A stretch of 60,780 nucleotides of DNA, taken from positions 1 through 60,780 of the forward strand of contig JAFVGK010000187.1 of the NCBI GenBank assembly GCA_017475035.1. The letters are read 5' to 3'. The DNA comes from Blautia sp. (GTDB lineage: Bacteria; Bacillota; Clostridia; Lachnospirales; Lachnospiraceae). Under the pieces are notes generated by a model. The model was not told the DNA's origin and did not search any database. It saw nothing but the letters and a program-made list of their open reading frames with translations. Made by a program: the position numbers and the translations under genes. Positions 41,292-50,607 of this stretch are shown here, one piece after another; position 1 is the stretch's first letter; every line of letters starts with the position of its first letter.

Positions 41292-42015
41292 ATGAAAGCA
41301 TTAGAGATTTATAAAAAGAATAAACTTTTTGATATTTTGAGAGAAGGATGCAAGATTTCTAATAAAGATAAATTACCTCCACTATTTCATGGTACAGACG
41401 AATCAATAATGGGCATTCCTGAAGTTTATAGGATGGAAATTAAAAAGGCTTATGAAACAATTATTGAATCAATTACCCCTTTCTATACTGACGATGTTGT
41501 TACAATGGCAGAATCAGTTTTAAGTGACTCGGATTATAGAAAATTACTGCCTTCATTATCTTCTGCAAAGTTGAAGACTAGATAAGAAGCATCAGTACGA
41601 TTATGAAAGGTTTTACGTAACAAATCCGGTAACTGCAATTGAGCATGCGGAATATGCAGATATATTTGGAGAAACCGGTACAACTGCTACTGATTTATTA
41701 AATTGCGCAATTAAATTAAATATCGAATATAATAAAAGTGAGACTTTTGAAAAATCATTGGAATTAATAAATAGACTAAAACGATTGGGGAGGAAGCCGG
41801 CTGTTTTGATCATAACAAATGTAAAAGTCTCTGATTTGTTTGAAATAAGCGGTAGAAAATTGGATGATGATATAATCAAACAATTACAAACAGATATTAA
41901 GGGAGCTCTTTCTTTATATACTTTAGATATTCAAAGCGCAGAACATTACGCTGATATATATTATGTGAAAAGAGAAAATTTTCAGATGCTAAAGGATGTG
42001 TGGGAACTAGTGTGA
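41292..42015 (+). pseudogene. Frameshifted AT-rich gene with an HGTD motif
   Basis: The first part (41292-41585, 97 residues) ends LSSAKLKTR-stop, and the +1 frame continues at once with KKHQYDYERFYVTNPVTAI through to 42015. Removing one T near 41583 joins them into a protein of about 240 residues. An LFHGTDESI segment near residue 30 recalls ADP-ribosyltransferase-like or RES-like pockets but is too weak to assign. The region is much more AT-rich than its surroundings, suggesting horizontal acquisition. The ribosome site is GAAAGGA. Confidence 0.65.
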
Positions 42016-42056
42016 TTTACGGATGATAACATTAAAAAGTTTATTTAAAGTATATA

Positions 42057-42227
42057 TTGTTTTTGATATTGTTTCTGAAATGGTGTTTAGTGTCCTGTAT
42101 CATCCTGGATACAGTGCCTAAGAAACACTTCAATGAATTCATTAAGGCAAAGTATGGCGAAAAAAATCTAAGCGGAGAAACCCGAAAGCATAAAGAAGCG
42201 AAAAAAAGATTCAGAGGACCCACCTGA
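42057..42227 (+). CDS. Possible small remnant ORF
   Basis: From TTG 42057, 56 codons contain a hydrophobic start (LFLILFLKWCLVSCIIL) followed by a basic soluble part (KKHFNEFIKAKYGEKNLSGE). No ribosome site is visible. The peptide looks protein-like but could be a truncated gene end. The rest of 42228-42500 shows no other gene. Confidence 0.3.
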   Translation: MFLILFLKWCLVSCIILDTVPKKHFNEFIKAKYGEKNLSGETRKHKEAKKRFRGPT

Positions 42228-42501
42228 TAATATTTGAAAAAGCATCTGGTGTTTGTGAGATGAAAACCGGCTGCATGAAGCCGAACGTGATCAGTAAGGG
42301 GGGCTGTGAAAAAACTTTTTCTCTCTGCCTGCCGAATTAGAATAAAACCATCCCCAGAAGGTCGGGCTGACCTGGATCCTGACGGTAGCAATGCAGGTGC
42401 CGGAGCTCTGCCTGATCACCTTTGTGTCTTCTCCGAATTTGTCATAGATGACCCCAATCAGGGAATTATCAAAGTTGTGTCCCTCTGTGCCTGTAGAGCC
42501 G

Positions 42502-42540
42502 CAGGTTTCAGAATATCATAAGGCGATTTTCTGAAACCTG
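42502..42540 (-). terminator. Hairpin at the end of the minus-strand gene
   Basis: CAGGTTTCAG and CTGAAACCTG form a perfect 10-bp stem with a 19-nt loop. There is no clear T tract on either side, so termination is inferred from position after the 42657-43688 gene. Confidence 0.4.
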
Positions 42541-42656
42541 GGGAGCTTTTTATCACTCTTTTGCCGTTGTTGTCTTCCTGGTCACTGAAGAATCCAGAAA
42601 GGGCCACTTCATTGGCTTAAATGAACTGGGGAGGAAATGCTCCACCAGTTCATGAT

Positions 42657-43688
42657 TTAAATGCTTTTGAACGACATAATCCTTTGTTCCTGGTCCTGAA
42701 CCGCCCTCCTTCGAATCTGTTCCGGCGCATGTATAGCTTTTCTGTACATACCATACAAGATCATATCGTCCATTACAATTCCTTTTTGGCAAAGTGGTGC
42801 GGGATCTTCTGCTGTCATTATGTAAAACTCTTCAGGATCTGTGGTCCCATAGTACATTGGATCAATATATTCTTCAAGAAGTTTTTGAAGCTGTTCCCTC
42901 ATGCTATCCTTTTTATGTGTTTTTACGATCCATTGTGCTGCAGCATCTCCGTCAAATCCATTCTCAAAAATGAACTGGACGTAAGAATTTAACAGACTCC
43001 ATTGTTTTTCATTTGAAAATACACCATTTATACAAAACTGTGCCATCATGAACCCTAATGCTTTATTAATATCCCAGTCGAGATTTGGATCGAGAAGATG
43101 TTCCATGATCAGGTCAAAATCAGCAGGACAAATATTATAAAAAATACTATGCAGATGCTGGCAGACAAACTCGTAAATTGGGATAAATTCGACATCTCCG
43201 TCATGATAGTGGAGGGAACTGATGATTTTCAGAACAGGTTCAAAAAAATCCACATCGTGTGTTTCAGCCGCAAAATAGCATATACTCTCAAAGGTAGTCA
43301 GCGTTTCATCACTGAGTGTACTATATTCGTCAAACACAGTCTGATCGCACAAATTTTCAAGTATGGAAAGCCAGTACAGGAAGAATTCCCTCGCTTCTTT
43401 GCGAAATCTCCGGATTGTCTTTCTTATGTATCCGACACGGACGTCAATACAGCCTGTTTTCGCAAAATAATCTGTTAATTCCTGAAATGAACGAAACTTC
43501 CTGGAAGACTCGTCATACCAGCTTTTTTCTTCCTCCTTGGAGACATTAAACATATCATGCAAGCCCAGCTTTTTAAAGGGCTTTTCCTCCTTTGACCATT
43601 TAATCAGTTCGTCCCCAAGCGCGTTCCCTTTCAGTCCCTGGCTTTGCAACTCTTCAAGTTTTTGATAGAATATCGAGAATTTATCCAT
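42657..43688 (-). CDS. Hypothetical helical protein
   Basis: This 343-residue soluble, helical protein starts MDKFSIFYQKLEELQSQG. It has many aromatic and acidic residues (YFAKTGCIDVRVGYIRK, FYNICPADFDLIMEHLLDP, EQWSLLNSYVQFIFENG) without membrane segments or known catalytic motifs. Internal helical hairpins of about 40 residues suggest an alpha-repeat fold. I do not recognise a family. It is alone on its strand. Confidence 0.7.
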   Translation of the reverse strand: MDKFSIFYQKLEELQSQGLKGNALGDELIKWSKEEKPFKKLGLHDMFNVSKEEEKSWYDESSRKFRSFQELTDYFAKTGCIDVRVGYIRKTIRRFRKEAREFFLYWLSILENLCDQTVFDEYSTLSDETLTTFESICYFAAETHDVDFFEPVLKIISSLHYHDGDVEFIPIYEFVCQHLHSIFYNICPADFDLIMEHLLDPNLDWDINKALGFMMAQFCINGVFSNEKQWSLLNSYVQFIFENGFDGDAAAQWIVKTHKKDSMREQLQKLLEEYIDPMYYGTTDPEEFYIMTAEDPAPLCQKGIVMDDMILYGMYRKAIHAPEQIRRRAVQDQEQRIMSFKSI

Positions 43689-44399
43689 AATGATTTGACC
43701 TGGCCTTTCAACATACTGAATCGTATAGAATTTATCTTTCTTTTACCGGCAGAATACTATCTTCCTATTGGTCTGCCCGGACTTCGCCTGGTTACCAGAT
43801 TTGAGATTTGTTCTCTGCATTGCCAAAGCTGTCGTATCCGTTTCATGAAAACCGGCTCCTTATTTTCGCACAAAAAAGTCGCCAGATAAGTACTCATGAA
43901 AAGCCTTTAACCGGCGGCAGAAATCACCTGTAAAGCATAGAAAAGAACGCAGTCATCCTCTACTGTGCTGTGAAGAGCTAAGGTCTGTTCCGCATGGTTG
44001 TCAAGTCTTCTATTATGAAAAAACCAAGCATCGCAATACTTTTCTCATACATCGGTCTTCCGATGCGGAACCTGAACTTATGCACATGAGAAAATATAAA
44101 AAATTATATCAGAATACCCGCCTGAATTCAACGGATTTTTTCAAAGCTACAACCCCAGAATATGTTTAGATATCATATCGTAAACTTCCTCTGAATGGCC
44201 ACTGAAGAAAAATTTAATTAGGGCTCAAAGCACTGAAAATAAAAGGTTTTTCTCGAAATATATACCAAAAAGTGCTATAATATTTTAATACCAACGAAAC
44301 TGATTCAGGGTGTCGATATGCGTGTGGATTATAATGCTATAGTTCCCATTTTTGTTACCGATTTCTGGAAGTTTACGTTTTAGAAGGAGAGTAAACGTT
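43689..44399. other. Intergenic region without a recognisable gene
   Basis: This 711-bp gap has no frame with a good ribosome site. A TATAAT at 44276-44281 is a weak candidate -10 element for the ArsC/Spx-like gene at 44400, but no -35 element can be made out. I see nothing else. Confidence 0.4.
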
Positions 44400-44753
44400 A
44401 TGGTTAAAGTATATTGTTACAGCAGATGCACAACGTGTAAAAGAGCCTTGAAATGGCTGAATGATAAAGGCGTTGAATATGAACTGACAGATATCAAAGA
44501 GGATCATCCCGATAAGGAAGAGCTGCGGAAATATTATTCCATGAGCGGTTTACCCCTGAAACGATTTTTCAATACAAGCGGTCTTACATATCGGGAAATG
44601 GGTCTTTCAAAGAAACTTCCTGACATGAGCGAGGAGGATCAGCTTGCCTTATTAGCCACAGATGGGATGCTGGTTAAACGCCCTCTCGTGGTGGGGGATG
44701 ATTTTGTACTGACGGGATTCAAAGAGGATGAATGGCTGGAGAAGCTGAAATAA
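44400..44753 (+). CDS. ArsC/Spx family protein
   Basis: This 117-residue protein from ATG 44400 has GAAGGAGAG upstream. The N-terminal VKVYCYSRCTTCKRALKWL gives a CxxC redox pair (residues 10 and 13 in the CTTC context) and the DGMLVKRPLVVGDDFVLTGF end is the glutaredoxin-like fold of ArsC, YffB and Spx proteins. It may act as a redox-sensing regulator or a reductase; the sequence does not separate these. Next gene: ProX-type deacylase. Confidence 0.85.
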   Translation: MVKVYCYSRCTTCKRALKWLNDKGVEYELTDIKEDHPDKEELRKYYSMSGLPLKRFFNTSGLTYREMGLSKKLPDMSEEDQLALLATDGMLVKRPLVVGDDFVLTGFKEDEWLEKLK

Positions 44754-44813
44754 ACAGAAAAGAAAGGCAGCGCCGATTTCATTAAGCGCGGCGCTGGAAA
44801 AACGAGGATCAAT

Positions 44814-45299
44814 ATGACAAAGCAGGAAACATATGACTATCTGACCACACACGGAATTGAATATGAAATCACCGAGCATATGGCTGTGTTCAACATGGAA
44901 GAACTGGATGCTGTCAAACTGCCATACCCCGACTGTGATGCAAAGAATCTGTTCGTCAGGGACGATAAAAAGTGGAATTATTATCTGATCACGGTTAAAG
45001 GCGACAAGAAGGTAAACCTGAAAGAGTTCAGAAAGACGCACGGACTGCGGAATCTGTCCTTCGCCTCTGCCGATGATCTGATGAGTATCATGAAGCTTAT
45101 TCCAGGAGCGGTTACACCCTTAGGGCTGTTGGAAGATGAGGACAGGAAGGTGACTCTGTATCTTGACGCTGCGTTTGGTGATGGCCTTATCGGCATCCAT
45201 CCAAATGACAATACGGCGTCGATATGGCTTAAAGCATCAGATCTGGTGAAGGTGATAGAAGAACATGGCAATACTGTGAATGTCGTGGAAATCGGATGA
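44814..45299 (+). CDS. YbaK/ProX family aminoacyl-tRNA deacylase
   Basis: This 161-residue protein is preceded by GAGGATC. The profile TKQETYDYLTTHGIEYEI, LPYPDCDAKNLFVRDDK and KKVNLKEFRKTHGLRNLSF matches the stand-alone ProX/PrdX editing proteins that hydrolyse misacylated Ala-tRNA(Pro). It lies 60 bp after the ArsC/Spx-like gene and may be co-transcribed. Confidence 0.85.
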   Translation: MTKQETYDYLTTHGIEYEITEHMAVFNMEELDAVKLPYPDCDAKNLFVRDDKKWNYYLITVKGDKKVNLKEFRKTHGLRNLSFASADDLMSIMKLIPGAVTPLGLLEDEDRKVTLYLDAAFGDGLIGIHPNDNTASIWLKASDLVKVIEEHGNTVNVVEIG

Positions 45300-45389
45300 T
45301 GGCATCTGTCTGTCAGAGGTATTTCTTCTTACCATAGAGAAGCCCATGAGTCCATCTAATAAAACGGAAAAAAGTGAGTTGATCGACAT

Positions 45390-46145
45390 ATGATTTTTGA
45401 AGTAAAAGGAACAGAGAAGATCAGGGACCTGTTTGGAGACTGGCAGGAAACAATCATCTGGTCGTGCCTGCAGGGCGTCATGGGGCATCTGTATACGGAC
45501 GATCCGGCAGAACCGGAATCTGTTATGGCGATACTTGGAGACTTCTGCTTCTTTGCGGGAAAGCCGGAAGAAGAGCTCGTATCTTATAAACCGGATTGGT
45601 GTAAGAAGAGTTTTATTATCATGGCAGCCCGTGAAGAAGAGTGGCTTGATTTTATCGAAAACACATATGGGGAGAATGCAAAGAAAGTAACCCGCTATGC
45701 AATCAGGAAAGAGCCGGATGTTTTCGATAAAGACAGGCTCCTGGGGTTCGCTCACAGCCTTGATGAGAGATATACACTTAAAATGATAGATGAAACATTG
45801 TATTACGCCTGTAAAAATGAGGACTGGAGCAGAGATCTTGTTTCTGTTTACAGTGATTATGAAGAATACAAAAATCTGGGAATAGGAGTTGTTGCTCTTG
45901 ACGGAAGCCGGATTGTTTCCGGAGCTTCTTCTTACAGCAGTTATCGGAGCGGAATAGAGATCGAGGTAGATACCAGACAGGATCATCGCAGGCAAGGGCT
46001 CGCCGCGGCCTGCAGCGCCAGGCTTATCATGGAGTGCCTGGACCGAAGATTGTATCCGAGCTGGGATGCCCAGAATCTTTGGTCAGTCGCTCTTGCAGAA
46101 AAACTGGGATACCATTTTGATCATGTGAGAAGGTATAACTGTTAG
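45390..46145 (+). CDS. GNAT family acetyltransferase
   Basis: This 251-residue protein has a C-terminal GNAT fold: GIGVVALDGSRIVSGASSYS, then EIEVDTRQDHRRQGLAAACS with the acetyl-CoA binding Arg/Gln-x-x-Gly-x-Ala loop, and LYPSWDAQNLWSVALAEKLGY. The N-terminal 120 residues (TEKIRDLFGDWQETI) are a separate helical domain. The acceptor substrate is unknown. Confidence 0.85.
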   Translation: MIFEVKGTEKIRDLFGDWQETIIWSCLQGVMGHLYTDDPAEPESVMAILGDFCFFAGKPEEELVSYKPDWCKKSFIIMAAREEEWLDFIENTYGENAKKVTRYAIRKEPDVFDKDRLLGFAHSLDERYTLKMIDETLYYACKNEDWSRDLVSVYSDYEEYKNLGIGVVALDGSRIVSGASSYSSYRSGIEIEVDTRQDHRRQGLAAACSARLIMECLDRRLYPSWDAQNLWSVALAEKLGYHFDHVRRYNC

Positions 46146-46290
46146 CGGAAATATTCTCCAGAATCACAACTATACCGGAAATATCGCAAATTGCACAACT
46201 GTTATAGAGAATAGAGCCTTCAAAATATAGGATCACAACTAATATCGGAATTATCTTCCGTGAAAACAACTGTTAAGAGAAACACCATTA
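46138..46290. repeat. Degenerate CACAACT-type tandem units
   Basis: About five units of 28-40 bp begin with (C)ACAACT and continue with CGGAAATAT or TAGAGAAT-like text (near 46166, 46194, 46225 and 46265). They lie after the GNAT stop and are not coding. Origin unknown. Confidence 0.5.
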
Positions 46291-46349
46291 TTATCGTTTT
46301 ACTTAGGCGAGATAAACCGGAATTACCATCAAAAGATAGATGATCATAT

Positions 46350-46392
46350 AATTTTCTGTTTTTCAATGCTAATTGTTGAAAAACAGAAAATT
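46350..46392. repeat. 17-bp perfect palindrome
   Basis: AATTTTCTGTTTTTCAA and its exact reverse complement are separated by 9 nt. It might end transcription in both directions; no other gene is seen between 46146 and 46627. Confidence 0.65.
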
Positions 46393-46627
46393 TCTGAAAA
46401 TCTCAAAAATTAGCTGTCGTATTTTTCCTATAACACTTGTACGCAATCGCCAGTTACTATCGGTAATAGTTGCATCATTTACGATAACAGTTTTACGTTC
46501 TCATCATGAGTATCCGGTTTATGAGATAAAAGAGTATTGAGTATGCGGACATTCCGCTGATGCGCGGGAAGCGGGCAGGGCATGGTATCTGGACCGATTA
46601 AGAATCGATATTTGTGAGGATGAAAGC

Positions 46628-47149
46628 ATGATCATACTGATAACCGGTGCATCGCACACCGGGAAAACAGTTCTGGCACAGAAATTACTGGAAAAATATA
46701 AATATCCATATTTGTCCATTGACCATCTCAAAATGGGATTGATACGAAGCGGCAATACTGATCTTACACCTGAGGATGACGATGAACTTGTCGGGTATCT
46801 GTGGCCGATTGTCCGTGAGATCATTAAGACCGCTGTCGAGAACAGACAGAACCTGATCGTAGAAGGCTGCTACGTTCCTGCCGATTGGAGAAAAGACTTT
46901 GACGGGCGTTATCTGCCTTTTATCCGGTTCATCTGCCTTGCGATGACTGAAGATTATATAGATGATCATTTTTCTGAGATCATCGGGCATGAGTCGGAAA
47001 TAGAATCCAGGTTGATTGAAGCGGATTGTACGCCCGACGGTTTGAAGCAGTGCAACAGGTGGTTCATAGATACATTTGGGAGCACCAGTGAGAAGATTGT
47101 TCTGATAACGGACGACTATAATAGGATGCTGTCAGAACTTACAGAATGA
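46628..47149 (+). CDS. P-loop kinase-like ATPase
   Basis: This 173-residue protein begins MIILITGASHTGKTVLAQK, a Walker A motif (GASHTGKT), and continues with a LID-like Asp/Glu-rich region and VEGCYVPADWRKDF, where a second acidic residue follows a short strand. Size and layout resemble small nucleoside/2-phosphoglycerate kinase- or zeta-toxin-like P-loop proteins. The substrate cannot be told. Confidence 0.75.
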   Translation: MIILITGASHTGKTVLAQKLLEKYKYPYLSIDHLKMGLIRSGNTDLTPEDDDELVGYLWPIVREIIKTAVENRQNLIVEGCYVPADWRKDFDGRYLPFIRFICLAMTEDYIDDHFSEIIGHESEIESRLIEADCTPDGLKQCNRWFIDTFGSTSEKIVLITDDYNRMLSELTE

Positions 47150-47299
47150 CTGGTTCGCGTTAACGTTAACTTTTCGCAATGTCAGAGGGCTTAGACGGAC
47201 TCTGATGGATTTTACTGAATTTGCCGCGGGTGTTATCGGAAGAAAAGACAGGCAAGATACATAAGCTATTTTTGAACAGTTTTTAGGGAGGAATCACAC

Positions 47300-48235
47300 A
47301 TGAAGATCAAAGCAGTGAAACTTTATGACAACGGTTTTATGACACAGGCACTGGCGTTTGGCGGTGAGGGGATGGACGGGGTCGATCCTTCCGTGAAATA
47401 TCGCTCCAGCCTGCAGAACTACGTGATCGACACGGGCAGCGAAGTCATTCTGGTGGATACCGGCATGCCTGCGGAAGTACCGGAGCAGGTCCCGGATGAA
47501 AAGACCATGATCTACATGGGAAAGAAAGTGAAAAACTATGTGGACGCACTTGCTGAGGCCGGATATAAACCGGAGCAGGTCAGCAGGATCCTGATCACAC
47601 ATAAGCATGCCGATCACACCGGAGAGCTCCGCAATTTCCCGAATGCCCGTATTCTTGCGGCGCGGGCAGAGTGTGAAGCTGATGAGCTGAAACCATACCC
47701 GAATGTCGAACCGGTAGACTTCACGGATGGGCCGTATAAGAATTTCCAGGCATGCCGGAAAATTGCGGACGGAGTGTATTACATCCCGGCGAAAGGCCAT
47801 ACCAACGGGAACAGTATTGTGATCGTTGAGATGGATGGACTGTTTTATATGATCCATGGAGATGTGACTTACACAGATGAAGCACTCTATCAGAACAGGC
47901 TGTCCATCGTGTTTGAGGATCTGGCAGCGGCAAGGGAGACGCTGGATGCCGTCAGAGAATTCATCAGGAACAATCCGACCGTCTATCTGTCCACGCATAC
48001 GCCTCTTGGTTATGAAAACCTGGAAAACAGAAAAGTCGTAGATCTGGACAACATGCCGGAGCCGATCCCCGTCGGTGAGATTGAAGCGGCGGCAGCTACC
48101 GGGAAATATGTCTGTTCCGTCTGCGGCTATGTATATGACCCGGCTGAACATGACGGAACGGCATTTGAAGACCTGCCGGATGACTGGAAATGTCCGAGGT
48201 GCAGGCAAGGAAAAGACAGATTCAATAAGGCGTGA
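47300..48235 (+). CDS. Metallo-beta-lactamase-fold hydrolase fused to rubredoxin
   Basis: This 311-residue protein has GGGAGGAATC upstream. HKHADH at residues 101-106 is the metal-binding motif of MBL-fold hydrolases, with GHTNGNS and HGD further on. The last 40 residues (about 271-310) form a rubredoxin-type FeS knuckle pair [10 protein letters not shown] and [12 protein letters not shown]-rubredoxin fusions in anaerobes act in redox or oxygen/NO-related reactions (compare rubredoxin-linked flavodiiron proteins), but here the flavodoxin part is absent. The job may be a thiol/redox-linked hydrolase. Confidence 0.88.
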   Translation: MKIKAVKLYDNGFMTQALAFGGEGMDGVDPSVKYRSSLQNYVIDTGSEVILVDTGMPAEVPEQVPDEKTMIYMGKKVKNYVDALAEAGYKPEQVSRILITHKHADHTGELRNFPNARILAARAECEADELKPYPNVEPVDFTDGPYKNFQACRKIADGVYYIPAKGHTNGNSIVIVEMDGLFYMIHGDVTYTDEALYQNRLSIVFEDLAAARETLDAVREFIRNNPTVYLSTHTPLGYENLENRKVVDLDNMPEPIPVGEIEAAAATGKYVCSVCGYVYDPAEHDGTAFEDLPDDWKCPRCRQGKDRFNKA

Positions 48236-48299
48236 GAAGATCACAGGGTGCCTCGGAGACACCGGCAGATACAGGAATCGGTAAAAACCAGGAGGCTCT

Positions 48300-48404
48300 A
48301 TGGATAAGTATATTGAAGGAAATAAGGCGGCGTGGGAAGAAGCTTTTGATAACAGGGATGCCGCATGGGGAACTGATATCATACAGGGGAGAAAGATTCT
48401 CTGA
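48300..48404 (+). pseudogene. N-terminal stub of a class I methyltransferase
   Basis: From ATG 48300 with CAGGAGG upstream, 34 codons encode MDKYIEGNKAAWEEAFDNRD and stop at TGA. The text is like the start of small SAM-dependent methyltransferases, which are 200 residues or more, so this is probably a truncated relic. Confidence 0.5.
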
Positions 48405-48512
48405 AGCCCGGCCATCCGTAAAGATGGCATAAAATTTATTTGCTCTCATCCCGATATAAGTTATGGAAAAAAGCCAGTTCTGCTGAGTGGGACAAGGATT
48501 GCAAAGTCTTTG

Positions 48513-48541
48513 TTGACATTTGTAATAAGACGTTATATAAT
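48513..48541 (+). promoter_or_regulatory. Perfect sigma-A promoter of the first SIS gene
   Basis: TTGACA (48513-48518), 17 bp, TATAAT (48536-48541), 43 nt before the start codon, with AT-rich half-sites similar to those near gntR. Confidence 0.92.
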
Positions 48542-48583
48542 GAATGCATACATTAATAACACTTCAACAAAGGAGGCTTTCCT

Positions 48584-49552
48584 ATGGAACCCAAAAAGAT
48601 CATCGAAGCAATCAAGGCAGAACGTCCTGAGGTCCGTACGCTGTACTTCGTCGGCTGCGGTGCTTCTTCTTCCGAGCTGTACCCCGCCGAATACTTTATG
48701 AACGCAAACGCAAGAGTTCTCCGTACCGGTTTTTATACCGCCAATGAGTTTAATTATGCTACGCCTGCCGCCTGCGATGAATCCGCCATCGTGATTGCCT
48801 GCTCTCTGGGTGGGAATACCCCCGAGACCGTAGCGGCAGCAAAGCTGGCCAGGGAAAAAGGCGCCAAGGTGATCGCCATCACACACAATGCCGATTCTCC
48901 TCTGGCTGCGAACGCCGACTATAAGATCGTTCATGGATTTGAAAAGAACTACGCCGCCAAGCTCGAGAAGATGAACAATGTTCTGATGCTGGCTGTAGAG
49001 GTGCTTCATCAGTATGAAGGTTATGATCAGTACGAAGACATGGTGACCGGATACAACAGGATCTATGATGCCATAGAAGAAGCTGTCTCCTTTGTAACGC
49101 CGGCCGCAAGGACCTTTGCAGAAGAATACAAGGATGCCCCGGTCATCTATGTTATGAGCTCCGGTGCGACCGCCAAGGTTGCGTACTCCTTCTCCATCTG
49201 CCTGTTGATGGAAATGCAGTGGATCAACTCCGGCTCCTTCCATGATGGTGAATTTTTCCATGGACCCTTCGAAATCGTAGACAAGGGTGTTCCCTTCCTG
49301 CTGTTCATGAACGAAGGCCGCACCAGGGCCATGGATTCCAGAGCCCTGGATTTCCTGAACCGCTTTGATGCCAAGACGACGGTCGTGGATGCCAAAGACT
49401 ACGGTCTAACCAATTACGTACCCGGCAGCGTTGCAGAGTATTTCAGCCCGATGCTGATCACAGGGGTAGTACGCGTCTATGCAGAACAGCTTGCCATTGT
49501 ACGCAATCATCCTCTGAGTCAAAGAAGGTATATGTGGAAGCTTGATTATTGA
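48584..49552 (+). CDS. SIS-domain FrlB-like fructosamine deglycase
   Basis: This 322-residue protein has AAAGGAGG upstream. Two SIS folds are visible: VRTLYFVGCGASSSELYPAE with CSLGGNTPETVAAA, and VIYVMSSGATAKVAYSF with SGSFHDGEFFHGPFEI. The motif EFFHGPFEI carries the Glu/His pair used in the FrlB/GlmS-type reaction. The C-terminal YMWKLDY is shared with fructosamine deglycases. FrlB-like enzymes split fructoselysine 6-phosphate to lysine and glucose 6-phosphate; the exact amino acid here is not decided by sequence. An FrlD-like kinase is convergent with it, and a GntR gene lies beyond. Confidence 0.8.
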   Translation: MEPKKIIEAIKAERPEVRTLYFVGCGASSSELYPAEYFMNANARVLRTGFYTANEFNYATPAACDESAIVIACSLGGNTPETVAAAKLAREKGAKVIAITHNADSPLAANADYKIVHGFEKNYAAKLEKMNNVLMLAVEVLHQYEGYDQYEDMVTGYNRIYDAIEEAVSFVTPAARTFAEEYKDAPVIYVMSSGATAKVAYSFSICLLMEMQWINSGSFHDGEFFHGPFEIVDKGVPFLLFMNEGRTRAMDSRALDFLNRFDAKTTVVDAKDYGLTNYVPGSVAEYFSPMLITGVVRVYAEQLAIVRNHPLSQRRYMWKLDY

Positions 49553-49629
49553 TCCGATGCGAGAAGTCGCCGCAGATGGCCAGAGTCCGTGAGCAAGTGG
49601 CGAACAGGATCGCGAATGGACGGTTAACT

Positions 49630-49662
49630 ACTGAGGTCCGGCCTGACAGGCCGGACCTCAGT
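49630..49662. terminator. Convergent bidirectional terminator
   Basis: A 15-bp perfect stem (49630-49644 with 49648-49662) with a 3-nt loop, between the convergent SIS and kinase genes. There is no T tract, so efficiency is uncertain. Confidence 0.7.
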
Positions 49663-49674
49663 TGCTATAACATA

Positions 49675-50562
49675 TCAGAAGCTTTTTCCAAATCCGAAAG
49701 AGCCTTCTCTCTGACAGTTTTCAGCAGCATATACGGCTGCCTGATACAGACTGGTCTTTATCAGGCAGTCCAGAAACACTTCCTTTTGTGTGATCCCGCG
49801 GTTCCCGGAGGCGGGCGGAAAATCTCTGGCGCTTCGGAGACCTTCGACATAATGGATCAGAAAACTTGTGATAAAGGAGTCGCCTGCTGCCATGGTATCG
49901 ACGGCTTTCACAAGACAGGGAGACTGTTCATAGAATCGATCGTCTGCCATCAGTAAAGCGCCTTTGGAACCACGGGTAGCCAGGACGATCTGCTTACACC
50001 CGTACGTAAGGATCTTTTTCATCCAGTCTCGAATTTCATCCTCTGGCATATGCGGGCAGGAAATCTCTGCCATATCAATGAAAGGACAACATTTCTTCAG
50101 ATATTCATCGGTATATCGATCCGAAAAATCCATAGACACAAAGGGAGAGGCTTCTCGGATATCCGGAAGGGCATCTTCCGCATAACTGAAAACACTGGTA
50201 TGACAGACATCGTAGCCTGCTATGTATTTTCTGTCGAAATCAGTGAGACGGATAGGATCATTCCTGCAGATGCCGCCGTTGTTTCCTCCTGTAAAGACCC
50301 TGTCACCGTTTCGGATCTCTGCTTCAGCATATCCATTTGGCCCATGAAGGAAACGACACATGGAAACATCGATACCCAGCTGCCTCGCAGTCTGGTAAAC
50401 ATAACGGCCGGCTTCATCATCTCCAAACACTCCGAGATAGCCGGCTTCAATACCGGAGAGCCTGGCCAGAGCTGCGATATTCAGAGCGTTTCCACCCGGA
50501 TACATGATGTGTGTGTGCATATATTTATCGACAACGTTGTCGCCAAGACCCAGGATTTTCAT
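49675..50562 (-). CDS. PfkB kinase, FrlD-like (fructosamine kinase)
   Basis: This 295-residue protein starts MKILGLGDNVVDKYMHTH. Substrate Asp and the PGGNALNIA motif near the N-terminus, the FDFSDRYTDEYL-like strand (VSMDFSDRYTDEYL) and the C-terminal anion hole with TMAAGDSFITSF mark a PfkB sugar kinase. Overall resemblance is closest to E. coli FrlD, which phosphorylates fructoselysine at O6. It is transcribed with the GntR regulator just upstream and lies opposite the SIS gene. Confidence 0.85.
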   Translation of the reverse strand: MKILGLGDNVVDKYMHTHIMYPGGNALNIAALARLSGIEAGYLGVFGDDEAGRYVYQTARQLGIDVSMCRFLHGPNGYAEAEIRNGDRVFTGGNNGGICRNDPIRLTDFDRKYIAGYDVCHTSVFSYAEDALPDIREASPFVSMDFSDRYTDEYLKKCCPFIDMAEISCPHMPEDEIRDWMKKILTYGCKQIVLATRGSKGALLMADDRFYEQSPCLVKAVDTMAAGDSFITSFLIHYVEGLRSARDFPPASGNRGITQKEVFLDCLIKTSLYQAAVYAAENCQREGSFGFGKSF

Positions 50563-50607
50563 TTATGTGTCCTCCGTTTATGCTTTCGAACTTTTCCTGC
50601 CGCACAT

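Noticed and set aside
47294-48430. Minus-strand frame of 378 codons opposite the MBL-rubredoxin gene
   Set aside because: A mirror of a gene with clear metal motifs; no ribosome site.
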